From contig MSHJ01000018.1 in the NCBI GenBank assembly GCA_001941065.1, positions 1-64,000 of the forward strand: DNA of 64,000 nt, read 5' to 3'. The notes under the pieces were generated by a model. The model was not told the DNA's origin. It worked only from the letters and a program-made list of their open reading frames with translations, and did no database searches. The position numbers and the translations under genes were made by a program. This stretch comes from Alistipes sp. Zagget8 (GTDB taxonomy: Bacteria > Bacteroidota > Bacteroidia > Bacteroidales > Rikenellaceae). Below are positions 16,447-26,490 of the stretch, one piece after another (position 1 is the first letter of the stretch; the number at the start of each line of letters is the position of its first letter).

Positions 16447-18711
16447 ATGAAAAGGTTTATTATGTTACTTTTCGTCCTCGCCGCGGGCGCAGTCTTCACG
16501 GGCTGCGACGACACGGAGGACGATGCCGCCTCGAAATTCAACGTCCTGGCGGAACGGGTGAACAAGGACAACGCAGAGGCAGTGAACGTCATCGTGATGG
16601 TCGAAGCCTCCTCCGACGTGGAGTGGACGGCTTCCGTTCCCGAGGCCGACCGGGACTGGCTGACTTTGGAGAAAGACAGCGGTACGGGTATCGGGCGCAT
16701 TATTTTCTCCCTTTCGGAGAACGGGGAGATCGACTCCCGTTCGACATCGATCTCCGTCACGGGGCGTTCGACCCGCAGCGGGCGGGAATTTTCCGCTCCG
16801 GCGGTCGTCGTCACCCAGCTGGGTGCGGCGCCTTCGATCCTGATCGAACCTACGGGCACGGTCAATCTTCCGTCGGATGCCGTCGGGGCCTACACGCTCG
16901 AAGTGACGGCCAATCTCGAATGGCGGGCCGAGGTGGAGATCATCTCCGGTGCTCCGGGATGGGCTTCCGTCGTCAGTCCGGCCGAATCCTTCGCCGGTTC
17001 GGGGCAGGCGGTGTTTTCGATTCTTGAAAATACGACCGAGGAGGCGCGTGTGGCTACGCTGCGTGTCGTTTCCGCGACCGATCCGGAACTTTGCGGGGAA
17101 CTGACCGTCACACAGCTGCGTGCCCCGGCCAAATACAATCTGACGATCGTCGGCATGGACGGAACGCTGCCGCTGGGTAATGCTTCGCTGCTGATCGCCC
17201 CGGCTTCCGGAGAGAACCTGACCCGTTCGGGCAGCGTCGCCGTCATGGATTCGAACACCTCCATCAGCTACGACGAAGCGCTGCCGGCGGGTGAATATAC
17301 CCTCGTCAGCGTGACGCCCGAAGGCGGCAGCGCCATCTATCTCGGCGGGCGTTTCACCATTGGTGAGGAGAGTGTCTGCACGGAGATGGAACATTGGTAT
17401 GCCGTCTTCGAGTCGTTCGGCGGCGAATCGGCCGAACGCCCCATCCGGATTGCCAAACCCGCACACTTGTCGGGACTTGCGGCGACGGTCAACGAAGGTG
17501 CCGATTATGCCGGATTCTATTTCTTCCAGACGGCCGATATTTCGCTGTCGGAGTTCAGCAACTGGGTCGGCATCGGCTCGGCGGCCTGCCGGTTCGCGGG
17601 CGTTTACGACGGCGGCGGAAAGAACGTCACAGGGCTTACCATCGCCTCTTCTGGGGCGGAGAGCCTCGACGGCGTGACCTGCGGGCACGCACTCTTCCGC
17701 CACGTGGGCGGTACGGACGCCGATCACCGGGCCGAAATCCGGAACCTGAAGGTCTCCGGCACGGCGACGGGCACGGCCGGATATGTGGCCGGCATCGTGA
17801 GCCGCTGCATCGATTTCACCCTTGTCAGCGGCTGCGAGAGTTCCGTGACCCTGAAAGGGGCGGCGGCTGGTCCGGGCAATATCGGAGGTATCGTCTCTAT
17901 CGTTGCCGGCGGTAATATAACGATCGAAAACTGCGTGAACCGCGGCGAGATCGTCGCCGAGGGTTCGGGCGCCGTGAACAACGTCGGCGGTATCGCCGGA
18001 CAGGCGGACGGCGCTTCGGAGGAGAGCCGTGCGCTGATCGCGGATTGCCGCAACTATGCCAGGATCACCTATCAGGGCAATTCGGGCGGTATTCTGGGAA
18101 CGACGATGGGCAATATCGACATCGTGCGCTGTGCCAACTACGGTGAAATGGTCAAGACCGGCACCACGGTGGTCCGCATCGGCGGTGTGGTCGGCAGTTT
18201 CCAGGGCGATGCGACGCTCCGCGAGAGTTTCAACCTGGGACGCATCGACGGTTACCGCCAGACGGGCGGCGTGGTCGGCTGGTGCATGAATACGGGTACC
18301 GTGGAGAATTGTTACAACCGGGGCGAGGTCGTCGCTCAGGGTTCGACGGGAAATACCGGAGGTGTCGTAGGAAACATCAATACGAAAGGCTTCGTCGTGA
18401 AGAATTGTTACAATACGGGCCAGTTTACGCAGTACCTCGCAACGGACGCCAATCGCTATGCGGCTATTGCCGGGTCCGGCGGTTCGAACACCTCCGAGGT
18501 CGAAGGCTGTTATTATGAAGCGGATAAGGGGATGATCGGCGGCCTGGGCCGTGGCCAGAAGGCACCGGCGGTGGATGTCGCCGGACAGTCCGAACAGAAG
18601 GATGCCGCGTGGTTCACCTCGGGGACGCCTATTGCCGGCTGGGACGCTTCCGTGTGGACTTTCTCCGCCGGAGCTTACCCGACGCTGACTGACAATCCCG
18701 AAAGACCGTAA
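16447..18711 (+). CDS. BACON and GLUG-repeat surface lipoprotein
   Basis: A 754-residue lipoprotein (lipobox VFTGC). Two BACON-type Ig domains are visible at about residues 40-125 (SSDVEWTASVPEADRDWLTL, VVVTQLG) and 135-225 (NLEWRAEVEI, LTVTQL). A linker domain follows, then from about 370 to 690 a series of GLUG-type repeats with the pattern NCYNRGEV...GGVVG (for example NCVNRGEIVAEG, NCYNRGEVVAQG, NCYNTGQF). No catalytic motif is seen. BACON domains in PUL proteins typically position glycan-binding or enzymatic domains at the surface. Likely a glycan-binding or spacer protein of this locus. Confidence 0.85.
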   Translation: MKRFIMLLFVLAAGAVFTGCDDTEDDAASKFNVLAERVNKDNAEAVNVIVMVEASSDVEWTASVPEADRDWLTLEKDSGTGIGRIIFSLSENGEIDSRSTSISVTGRSTRSGREFSAPAVVVTQLGAAPSILIEPTGTVNLPSDAVGAYTLEVTANLEWRAEVEIISGAPGWASVVSPAESFAGSGQAVFSILENTTEEARVATLRVVSATDPELCGELTVTQLRAPAKYNLTIVGMDGTLPLGNASLLIAPASGENLTRSGSVAVMDSNTSISYDEALPAGEYTLVSVTPEGGSAIYLGGRFTIGEESVCTEMEHWYAVFESFGGESAERPIRIAKPAHLSGLAATVNEGADYAGFYFFQTADISLSEFSNWVGIGSAACRFAGVYDGGGKNVTGLTIASSGAESLDGVTCGHALFRHVGGTDADHRAEIRNLKVSGTATGTAGYVAGIVSRCIDFTLVSGCESSVTLKGAAAGPGNIGGIVSIVAGGNITIENCVNRGEIVAEGSGAVNNVGGIAGQADGASEESRALIADCRNYARITYQGNSGGILGTTMGNIDIVRCANYGEMVKTGTTVVRIGGVVGSFQGDATLRESFNLGRIDGYRQTGGVVGWCMNTGTVENCYNRGEVVAQGSTGNTGGVVGNINTKGFVVKNCYNTGQFTQYLATDANRYAAIAGSGGSNTSEVEGCYYEADKGMIGGLGRGQKAPAVDVAGQSEQKDAAWFTSGTPIAGWDASVWTFSAGAYPTLTDNPERP

Positions 18712-18741
18712 ACCGATTCTTCACGCTCTATTTCCGAACCG

Positions 18742-20325
18742 ATGAAACCTAATCGCGTCCTTCGCACCGGCCTTCTTCCGTTCCTGCTCGTCCTGGCATT
18801 CTGTTGCCTGACGGGCGGGAACGGCATGGCCGCGCCCCGGACCTTCTGGGTCGATTCCCGGACGGGTGACGACCTGCAGGACGGAACTTCGTCGCGCCGC
18901 GCCTGGCGGACGCTCGAACGGCTCTCGCGCTGCAGCCTGCAGCCGGGCGACGTCGTGTCGTTTGCCCGGGGCAGCCGGTTCGACGGCTGTCTGGAGGTCC
19001 GCGCATCGGGGAGCGCCGCAGCTCCGATCCGTTTCACGAGTTATGGCCGCAAACGACTCCCCGCGCCCCTGTTCACCAATTCGGACACGACCGGTTTCGG
19101 GAATTGCATCCGCCTGCGGGGTGACTATCTCCACGTCGGAGAGCTGGCCTTTGCGCACACGCTTGCGGAGATTCCGCAGCGGCATCGTATCGGTTCCTTC
19201 ACCGATATGTGGCAGTTGGGGGCCGTTGTGGTCGATTCCTCGGCGCGTCATTGTGTCATCCGCGGCTGCGAATTCACCGACTGCGGCGTGGGTATCAAGA
19301 GTAATGGGGAGCATACCCTCATCGAGGGGAACCGCCTGCACGACTGCACGCGCGTGCTCAAACAGTGGAGCTGGGGCCCGATTGCCATCTGGCTCGGTGC
19401 CGACCATCAGGAGGTGCGCTACAATGTCATCCGCAACTACCGGGCGGAGGACGCTTCGATCGTTTGGAAAACCGCGGGCCCGCTGGGGGCCGACGGCGGT
19501 GCCATCGAGATCGATGACGGACGTGCGCCCAAGCACGCTATTGCGATCCATCACAATTTTTCGCAGGGGAACCAGGGTTTCCTCGAAGTGACCTACAAGG
19601 ATGTCGTTACGGCGCCGGATTACGGCGGCCTGCACGTCTACGACAACATCAGCGACGATTACCAGTCGTTCGCGCTGCTGTGGCAGGGGCGGGACTGCTT
19701 GTTCGAGCACAACACGATCATCCGCCGCAAACGCAACGGGAACGAGCAGGGGGTGTTCCGCATCATGCAGACGGCATCGGCCAATACCGTGTGGCGCAAC
19801 CTGATCGTAACCGCAGACAGCGTGGTGGTCAGCCGCAACCGGCCCGATGCCGGGACCGAACTCCGCGACAACTGTTACTGCCCGCTCGGAGGCCACCTTC
19901 GTTTGGGGCGTGAACGGGAATCCGGAAAGCCGCTGACGGCATCCCTTAGGGCGCTTCCCGCCGGTTACGGAGCCCGTTCCACGGGTGGACGGTGCCCGTG
20001 GTTCGACCGGCTCTGCGATGCGGCCGCTCTGATCTCCAGCGAATCGACCGATCCCGGTATGCCGGCCGTTCCGGCCGACGAACCCGTTCGTGTCGTTCTC
20101 GCCCGCAACGGCCGGATGGCCGTCACGCTCGAAAACCTCGTGCCGCAGGATACGACCGCCGTCTATGCGTATGAACAACTCAAAACCTACCTTTCGCGGA
20201 TAAGCGGCGCGGATATGGCCGCTCCGGCTGCTGCCGGTAAGATCGTTTTGGCGGCAGGCGGCATTTCCAAAGGTCAAAATCCCCCCCCCTCGCGAATCCG
20301 GGGACCGGAGATAGCTATTCCATAA
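18742..20325 (+). CDS. Right-handed beta-helix protein, N-terminal part of a frameshifted gene
   Basis: 527 codons as read, with a signal peptide (LLPFLLVLAFCCLTGGNGMAA). A parallel beta-helix covers about residues 30-400 (FWVDSRTGDDLQDGTSSRRAW, LEGNRLHDCTRV, YNVIRNYRAED). From about 460 the start of a GH67N-type domain appears (TAVYAYEQLKTYLSRISGAD, GKIVLAAGGISKG). The domain is cut off: after nine consecutive C (20281-20289) the frame reads 11 unrelated residues and stops. One more C, or two fewer, joins it in frame to the following DUF4838 gene, giving one protein of about 1049 residues. This could be phase variation, a true mutation or a sequencing error in the homopolymer. Confidence 0.85.
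   Translation: MKPNRVLRTGLLPFLLVLAFCCLTGGNGMAAPRTFWVDSRTGDDLQDGTSSRRAWRTLERLSRCSLQPGDVVSFARGSRFDGCLEVRASGSAAAPIRFTSYGRKRLPAPLFTNSDTTGFGNCIRLRGDYLHVGELAFAHTLAEIPQRHRIGSFTDMWQLGAVVVDSSARHCVIRGCEFTDCGVGIKSNGEHTLIEGNRLHDCTRVLKQWSWGPIAIWLGADHQEVRYNVIRNYRAEDASIVWKTAGPLGADGGAIEIDDGRAPKHAIAIHHNFSQGNQGFLEVTYKDVVTAPDYGGLHVYDNISDDYQSFALLWQGRDCLFEHNTIIRRKRNGNEQGVFRIMQTASANTVWRNLIVTADSVVVSRNRPDAGTELRDNCYCPLGGHLRLGRERESGKPLTASLRALPAGYGARSTGGRCPWFDRLCDAAALISSESTDPGMPAVPADEPVRVVLARNGRMAVTLENLVPQDTTAVYAYEQLKTYLSRISGADMAAPAAAGKIVLAAGGISKGQNPPPSRIRGPEIAIP
20281..20289 (+). repeat. C9 homopolymer at a frameshift
   Basis: Nine consecutive C residues sit exactly where the beta-helix/GH67N frame is lost and the DUF4838 frame takes over. 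Reading with ten C gives Pro-Pro-Pro-Leu-Ala-Asn-Pro across the junction. Confidence 0.9.
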
Positions 20326-21890
20326 CCGTCAGCGGCGGCGACATCCTGCTTTGGGGTGAATCGCCCCGGGCCCTGCTTTGTGCCGTTTCCGGCCTGCTGG
20401 AGCGGTTGGGATGCCGTTGGCTGGCGCCCGGTTACGATTTCTACGAAGGGGCGGCCGAGGTGGTTCCGGAGACGAAGACCGTGGTCTGCTCCGGGCCGGA
20501 ACGGGTCGTCGTGAAGCCGGCGCTGCCCAACCGCAAAATCTACGTCGAGGAGGGGCTTTCCCACGATGAGCGAAACCTTCGTCAACTGGTGGAGTGGATG
20601 CCCAAGGCGGGTTACAATACGCTGGTGGTGCCGATCGACTATCAGGGCAAGGGGCGCGTGATGTGGGATAAGATGCGCGGTTTCCTCACGCCGGAGCTTC
20701 GCAAACGCGGCATAACGCTCGAGGTCGGCGGCCACGGCTACCAGAATTTCCTGAATGCTTCGTCCGACGGCGGTGCCCTGTACGACGCACACCCCGAATG
20801 GTTCGGCATGGACGAGCAGGGGGAACGCCGCCGCGAACCGCGTTACGTGATCTGTACGTCGCAGTCCCGGGCTGTGGAGTACCTGATCGACTCCGTCAGG
20901 GGCTATCTGCGGGCGCATCCCGAAATCGATACTTTTGCCTTCTGGCCGCCCGACGGTGCCAGATGGTGCCGGTGTGACGCCTGCCGGGCGCTCGGACCCG
21001 ACTCGGAAAAGCATGTCCGGCTGGTCAACCGCGTGGCCGAAGCGCTGCGGGAGGAGTTTCCGCGCCTTCGTGTGGAGTGCCTCGCCTATGAGGCATACCT
21101 CGATCCGGCCCGGGAAAACTCCCTCTCACCGGATGTAATGGTCGATTTCTGTCCCATCGACCAGTGTTTCGAGACGCAGATCGACGATGCGGCGAATCCG
21201 AAGAACCGGATGTACGTCACGGCTTTCCGACGGTGGCGCGACCGTTTCGGCGGACAGATCAACCTCTATTCCTACTATCGCAAATACGTTTGGCGGAGCC
21301 TTCCGCTGGTCCTGCCGCACTACATTGCCGGCGACGTGAGGTGGTACGCCGCCAACGGCGCATCGGGCGTGAGCATCTACGGCGAACCCGGCGACTGGGC
21401 CGCCTACGAGGTCAACCATTACGTGCTGGCACGCGTTGCCGCGAATCCGGCACTCGACGTCGATTCGCTGCTGTGTGACTTTACGCAGGCGCGTTACGGC
21501 CGTCATGCGGCATTCGCACGTGAGGTTCTCGACCTCTTCGAACGGCTCCCGCGCCGCGGGGCCGCCATCCCCAATACGACACTCAAGACCGTTGCCGAAT
21601 ATGACGGCTGGCTCGCCGAGATCGATGCGGCCGCCGCCGGACTCGCCCGGAGAATACGCGGGAACGACCCTTATTCCCGCGCCCTGCGGCGCCTGTCCCT
21701 GTCGCTGGAGTACCTGCGCGACGAATTCGCCCTTTGCCGGCTGCGTGCGGCGGGAGGTTCCGCCGGGGATGCCGGGGTCCTGATCGACCGGATGGTCCGT
21801 TGGGCCGATTCCTGTGCAGGTCAGGGCGTGGTGGTTACCTGCAATTTTACCGCCCCGCGCCTCGGGTGGCGCCACGGGCTGAAACGCTGA
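20292..21890 (+). CDS. DUF4838/GH67N-like glycosidase, C-terminal part of a frameshifted gene
   Basis: About 532 codons in the second frame after the C9 tract. There is no ATG near the beginning. The first residues already lie inside a GH67N-type domain (DILLWGESPRALLCAVSGLL, then ERLGCRWLAPG), whose start is in the preceding frame. DUF4838 features follow: HPEWFGMDEQGERRREPRYV, ICTSQSRAVEYL, WPPDGARWCRCDACRALG with paired Cys, and a long helical C-terminus. If the gene is not restored by slippage, this part would need internal initiation (a TTG at 20406 is the first plausible start). The domain family is related to alpha-glucuronidases by its N-terminal module; activity is unknown. Confidence 0.82.
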   Translation, partial: ANPGTGDSYSITVSGGDILLWGESPRALLCAVSGLLERLGCRWLAPGYDFYEGAAEVVPETKTVVCSGPERVVVKPALPNRKIYVEEGLSHDERNLRQLVEWMPKAGYNTLVVPIDYQGKGRVMWDKMRGFLTPELRKRGITLEVGGHGYQNFLNASSDGGALYDAHPEWFGMDEQGERRREPRYVICTSQSRAVEYLIDSVRGYLRAHPEIDTFAFWPPDGARWCRCDACRALGPDSEKHVRLVNRVAEALREEFPRLRVECLAYEAYLDPARENSLSPDVMVDFCPIDQCFETQIDDAANPKNRMYVTAFRRWRDRFGGQINLYSYYRKYVWRSLPLVLPHYIAGDVRWYAANGASGVSIYGEPGDWAAYEVNHYVLARVAANPALDVDSLLCDFTQARYGRHAAFAREVLDLFERLPRRGAAIPNTTLKTVAEYDGWLAEIDAAAAGLARRIRGNDPYSRALRRLSLSLEYLRDEFALCRLRAAGGSAGDAGVLIDRMVRWADSCAGQGVVVTCNFTAPRLGWRHGLKR

Positions 21891-21921
21891 TTATGAACGA
21901 AAACCAACAATTTCGACCGAT

Positions 21922-23313
21922 ATGAATACAAGTTTGCTTACTCCGGTTTCATCCTGCCTGCTGCTCTGTACGGCGCAGGCCGGTATGCCGTGCCGTGCCG
22001 CCGACCTCCCCAAGCGGAGCGATCCGCGTCCCAACGTCGTCCTGATCTATGTAGACGATATGGGTTACGGTGATCTGAGCTGTTACGGCCATCCCACCAT
22101 CCGAACCCCGAACATCGACCGGCTGGCGGCCGAAGGGGTGAAGATGAACGCTTTCTATGCGCCTGCGGCGGTGTCGTCACCTTCGCGGGCGGGGCTGCTC
22201 ACGGCTCGCTATCCGGTGCGTTCGGGGATGTACGGCGACCGCGAGAGCGTGCTCTTTCCCGATACCCCGCGGGGGCTTCCCGAGGAGGAGATCACCCTCG
22301 CCGACGTGATGCGCGAGGCGGGTTATGCGACGGCGCTCATCGGCAAGTGGCATCAGGGCCATGCGCATCCCTACCTGCCCGACGACAACGGGTTCGACTA
22401 TTTCTACGGCCTCTATTCGCCCAACAACTACCGCACGCTTCCTTTCATGGAGAACGAGACGGTGCTTCAGGAGCATGCCGACCGGCCCAACCTGACGCAG
22501 ATGTATACCGAGCGGGCCCGGGAATATATCCGGGAGCACCGCGGCGAACCCTTCTTCCTGTTCCTGTCGCATGCCTATCCGCACCTGCCGGTCATGGCTT
22601 CGAAACAGTTCGAGCGCACCAGCCGCGCCGGACGCTACGGCGATGCCGTGGAGGAGCTCGACTGGAGCGTGGGCGAGGTGATGAAATGCCTGCGCGAGAA
22701 CGGACTGGACGAGAATACGCTGGTGATCTTTACCAGCGACAACGGCCCGGCTATCAAATTCACGCCCAACAACGGCGGCAGCGCAGGCCACCTGCGCGGC
22801 GGCAAGGGCAGCGGCTGGGAAGGCGGATTCCGCGTGCCGGGTATCTTCCGCCTTCCGGCAGATATTCCCGCCGGGAGTGTCTGCATGGAGATCGGCACCC
22901 AGCTCGACCTGCTGCCGACCATCGCTTCGCTGTGCGGCGCGAAGGTCCCCGGGGACCGTCCCATCGACGGCGTGAACCTGATGCCGGTGCTGACCGGGAA
23001 GCAGCTGTCCGCCCGCAGCGAATTCGCCTATTACCGGGGCAGCCGGCTGGCGGCACTGCGCAAAGGCCGCCACAAGGCGATTTTCGAGGTCCCGGGCGAC
23101 TGGTATACCCAGACGCCTTACCTGCAGGATACGTCACGGGTCGAAGTGCTGATTTTCGACCTGGACCAGGACCCGGGCGAGAAGCGGAACATCGCTCCCA
23201 AACATCCGGAACTGGTGGAGAAATTCATGCAGCTGCGCCGGAAATACATGCGCGAGGTGAACATCGCGCCTTCGATCAACGACGAACGTCCGTTCGGGTC
23301 GCACAACACCTGA
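21922..23313 (+). CDS. Secreted sulfatase, Ser-type S1 family
   Basis: A 463-residue exported sulfatase. A signal peptide covers about residues 1-27. Metal-binding starts with VVLIYVDDMGYGDLSCYG. The formylglycine site is S85-S-P-S-R89, the serine version that needs an anaerobic sulfatase-maturating enzyme (not in this window). Other conserved elements are IGKWHQGH, FLSHAYPHLP, VIFTSDNGPAI and GGKGSGWEGGFRVPGI. The Asp-rich C-terminal subdomain ends with FDLDQDPGEKRNIAP. It removes sulfate esters from the PUL substrate in the periplasm or at the surface. Family S1 subfamily and linkage position cannot be assigned by eye. Confidence 0.93.
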   Translation: MNTSLLTPVSSCLLLCTAQAGMPCRAADLPKRSDPRPNVVLIYVDDMGYGDLSCYGHPTIRTPNIDRLAAEGVKMNAFYAPAAVSSPSRAGLLTARYPVRSGMYGDRESVLFPDTPRGLPEEEITLADVMREAGYATALIGKWHQGHAHPYLPDDNGFDYFYGLYSPNNYRTLPFMENETVLQEHADRPNLTQMYTERAREYIREHRGEPFFLFLSHAYPHLPVMASKQFERTSRAGRYGDAVEELDWSVGEVMKCLRENGLDENTLVIFTSDNGPAIKFTPNNGGSAGHLRGGKGSGWEGGFRVPGIFRLPADIPAGSVCMEIGTQLDLLPTIASLCGAKVPGDRPIDGVNLMPVLTGKQLSARSEFAYYRGSRLAALRKGRHKAIFEVPGDWYTQTPYLQDTSRVEVLIFDLDQDPGEKRNIAPKHPELVEKFMQLRRKYMREVNIAPSINDERPFGSHNT

Positions 23314-23358
23314 GGCGGCGTGTTTCACGGAAACTACAAACCAAAAAATAAATGAACC

Positions 23359-26300
23359 ATGGTAAAATTTACAAAAGCAGCTTTACGTGTCGCTTTTCTG
23401 TCGTTGCTGATGGTCCTGCCGTTGTTGGCGGGGGCGCAGGAAGGGCAGCTGTTCAAGGTGACCGGAAAAGTTACCGATAGCGCGGGAGAACCGGTTATCG
23501 GCGCATCAGTGGTTGTGGTCGGTACTACGCGGGGCGTCTCCACGGACCTGCTCGGCGCCTATACGATCGAGGTCAGGCGCGGCGAGTCGCTGCGGTTCAG
23601 CTACCTCGGCATGACTGACCAGACGATTGCCGTGCATGCCCAGAAGACCATCGACGTCACGCTTCAGGCCGAGGCGCTCAATGTCGAACAGGTCGTGGTG
23701 GTCGGTTACGGCGTGCAGAAAAAGGAGAGCGTGGTGGGCGCCATCACCCAGGTCAAGGGCGAACAGCTCCAGAGCACGGGCGGCATGACGTCGCTTTCGA
23801 GCGCCCTGAACGGACTGGTTCCGGGACTCACGGCCCTTTCGTCGAGCGGCAAGCCGGGCGAGGAGGAGGCGCAGATACTCATCCGCGGTATGTCGTCGTG
23901 GACCAGTTCGGCGCCGCTGATCCTGGTGGACGGCATCGAGCGCCGCATGGAGGATGTGGACGTGAACGAGATCGAGTCGATGTCGGTGCTGAAGGACGCC
24001 TCGGCTACGGCCGTTTACGGCGTGCGGGGCGGTAACGGCGTCATCCTTATCACGACCAAGCGCGGCGTCGAAGGCAAGATGAGCCTGAACGTCTACGCCC
24101 ATACCACGCTGAAGACCATTTCGAAGATCCCGACGCTGCTCTCCTCCTACGAGGGCCGCGTGGCGCGGAATTTCGCCGTTGAGAATGCGCTGGGCGCCAA
24201 GCCCGAGCTGTGGTCCTACATCACGACGATGAACGAGCTGAAGAAATTCCGTTCGGGCTCCGATCCCTATCTCTATCCCAATGTGGACTGGCAGAGCGAG
24301 ACGCTCAAGAAATTCGCGTGGTCGCACAAGGCCGGTGTGGATATCAGCGGCGGTACCAAATTCGTGAAATATTACGGGTTCCTCTCGTACCTCTATGACG
24401 GAGACATTCTCCGCGGCCGGGATTTTGGGCAGGGGTATGTTCCCAAGAACGATTTCCAGCGTATCAACGTGCGCAGTAATTTCGATTTCCAGATAACCCC
24501 TTCGACGGTGGTCAGTGCCGATATCGATGTGGTCGTCGGGCAGGAGCGCACCGTGGGCGCCAACGCCACTACGTTGTGGAAGGGCGTATGGCGCAAGGCC
24601 CCCGACGAATATCCGGTCCGTTACGAGGACGGCACTTTCGGCAACGACAAGGCCAAGACCGATACGGAAAACACCGTCGAGGTGCTCAACTATTCGGGGC
24701 AGAACGTGGAGGTGCGGACCGATGCCAACGCCTCGCTCAAGCTCAAGCAGGACCTGGGGATGCTGGTGAAGGGCCTTTCGCTCAATGCCATCGCCAATTT
24801 CCGCAACTATTACACCTCTACGGGCCCCGACATTTCGGGCGACCGTGCGCTGACCAAGTACGTCGATCCGCGGACGGGGGCCGTTACGTGGAACTATCCG
24901 GGAACCTACAACAGCGCGACGCACGGGTTCGATTACTATCCCAATCAGGTGAAGGTAAGCACCTCGACGGCCGACAAGCAGGTCTATCAGGATCAGCTCT
25001 ATCAGGTTTCGCTCAATTTCAAACGCACCTTCGGCGAGGGGCACGACGTGACGGGCCTGCTGCTTTTCAAACGCCAGCAGTATGCCAAGGGCAGCGCGTT
25101 TGCCTCCTACCGCGAAGAGTGGGCGGCCCGTGTGACCTACGGATTCAAGAACCGCTATCTGTTCGAGGCCAACGGCGCCTACAACGGATCGGAGAAATTC
25201 GGCCCGGGCAACAAATTCGGGTTCTTCCCCTCGGTGGCCGGCGGCTGGGTCATCTCGAACGAGAAATTCTTCCGCGAACACGTGAAATTCGTCGATTTCC
25301 TGAAGGTTCGCTATTCGTGGGGTATCGTCGGCAGCGACGAGGGTATTGCCAAGTGGCTCTATTCGACCCAGTGGGCCAGGAAGAACAACGAAGGCGTCTT
25401 CGGCTACCCGATCGGACAGGTGCCGAATTTCTCGAGCGCCGAAGTGAAGGTGATCGGAAACCCCGACGCGCAGTGGGAGACCGCCTATAAGAACGATGTC
25501 GCTCTGGAAACCACGCTGTTCAACGGCATCTGGAAACTCGGGTTCGACTACTACTGGGGCCGCCGCACCAATATCTTCATCAGCGGGGACCAGCGGGCCG
25601 TGCCGCCTTGGTTCGGTGCGGCCGCCGTCTCGGCCAACATCGGCGAGACCAAGAACAGCGGCTGGGAGCTGGAGACCACGGTTCGCGGCAACATCGGCAC
25701 GGACTGGTCGTATCAGGTCGGAGGCTCCGTCTCCTATGCTAAAAACGAGGTCGTTTTCCGCGAAGACCCCGAACTGGCGCCCGACTATCAGAAAAAGGCC
25801 GGCAAGCCGATCAACCAGCCTACGGGAATTCCCGGAACGGGCATCATCCAGAGCTGGGACGACATCTACACCCATGTGGGCGTGGATAATATGACCGGCT
25901 ATGTGCCGGGCAACTACGCCCTGCTGGACTATAACGGCGACGGCGTGGTGGACGGTCAGGACAATGTCCCTTGCGATTACAACCACTATCCGCTCTATTC
26001 GTTCTCCCTCAACCTCTTCGTGGGCTGGAAGAACCTCTCGCTCTCGGCGCTGCTGGTGGGCCAGACCGACGTTTCGCGTCAGAATACCTACGAGGAGTTT
26101 CCCTCGCCCTCCTATTCGACGGCCATCGACCGCGATACGTGGGAGAACATGTGGATTCCCGGTTACAACGACAGCGGGTCGATACGCCACATTTCGTTCA
26201 TGAATTCGAACCGTTCGCTCTATGCGTCGCAGCTCCAGCGTGCGGACGGCACCCTGTGGCGGCTGCAGTCGGCCGAATTGAGCTATACCTTCAACGGGCC

Positions 26301-26478
26301 GAAGCTCAAAAGGACCGGCATCCAGTCGATCCGCCTCTACCTGGCCGGCAACAACCTCTGGCTCTACTCCCACATGAGCGACGACCGCGAGGCCAATGCC
26401 ACCCGTGCCAAGGAGAGCCATTCCGCCCAGTATCCCAAACTGAAGCGCTACACGTTCGGCGTGAACATCAAATTTTAA
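23359..26478 (+). CDS. SusC/RagA-type TonB-dependent outer-membrane transporter 1
   Basis: A 1039-residue outer-membrane protein importing oligosaccharides with TonB energy. After the signal peptide (ending LLAGAQ), a CarboxypepD_reg-like domain spans about 33-110 (VTGKVTDSAGEPVIGASVVV). A TonB-box-like segment VEQVVVVGYGVQKKE lies at about 112-126. The plug follows (LSSALNGLVPGLTALS, ILIRGMSSWTSS, DVNEIESMSVLKDASATAVYG), then the beta-barrel, ending in the typical aromatic KRYTFGVNIKF. It is followed by its SusD partner after 12 nt. Confidence 0.97.
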   Translation: MVKFTKAALRVAFLSLLMVLPLLAGAQEGQLFKVTGKVTDSAGEPVIGASVVVVGTTRGVSTDLLGAYTIEVRRGESLRFSYLGMTDQTIAVHAQKTIDVTLQAEALNVEQVVVVGYGVQKKESVVGAITQVKGEQLQSTGGMTSLSSALNGLVPGLTALSSSGKPGEEEAQILIRGMSSWTSSAPLILVDGIERRMEDVDVNEIESMSVLKDASATAVYGVRGGNGVILITTKRGVEGKMSLNVYAHTTLKTISKIPTLLSSYEGRVARNFAVENALGAKPELWSYITTMNELKKFRSGSDPYLYPNVDWQSETLKKFAWSHKAGVDISGGTKFVKYYGFLSYLYDGDILRGRDFGQGYVPKNDFQRINVRSNFDFQITPSTVVSADIDVVVGQERTVGANATTLWKGVWRKAPDEYPVRYEDGTFGNDKAKTDTENTVEVLNYSGQNVEVRTDANASLKLKQDLGMLVKGLSLNAIANFRNYYTSTGPDISGDRALTKYVDPRTGAVTWNYPGTYNSATHGFDYYPNQVKVSTSTADKQVYQDQLYQVSLNFKRTFGEGHDVTGLLLFKRQQYAKGSAFASYREEWAARVTYGFKNRYLFEANGAYNGSEKFGPGNKFGFFPSVAGGWVISNEKFFREHVKFVDFLKVRYSWGIVGSDEGIAKWLYSTQWARKNNEGVFGYPIGQVPNFSSAEVKVIGNPDAQWETAYKNDVALETTLFNGIWKLGFDYYWGRRTNIFISGDQRAVPPWFGAAAVSANIGETKNSGWELETTVRGNIGTDWSYQVGGSVSYAKNEVVFREDPELAPDYQKKAGKPINQPTGIPGTGIIQSWDDIYTHVGVDNMTGYVPGNYALLDYNGDGVVDGQDNVPCDYNHYPLYSFSLNLFVGWKNLSLSALLVGQTDVSRQNTYEEFPSPSYSTAIDRDTWENMWIPGYNDSGSIRHISFMNSNRSLYASQLQRADGTLWRLQSAELSYTFNGPKLKRTGIQSIRLYLAGNNLWLYSHMSDDREANATRAKESHSAQYPKLKRYTFGVNIKF

Positions 26479-26490
26479 CGGAGAAGGACT

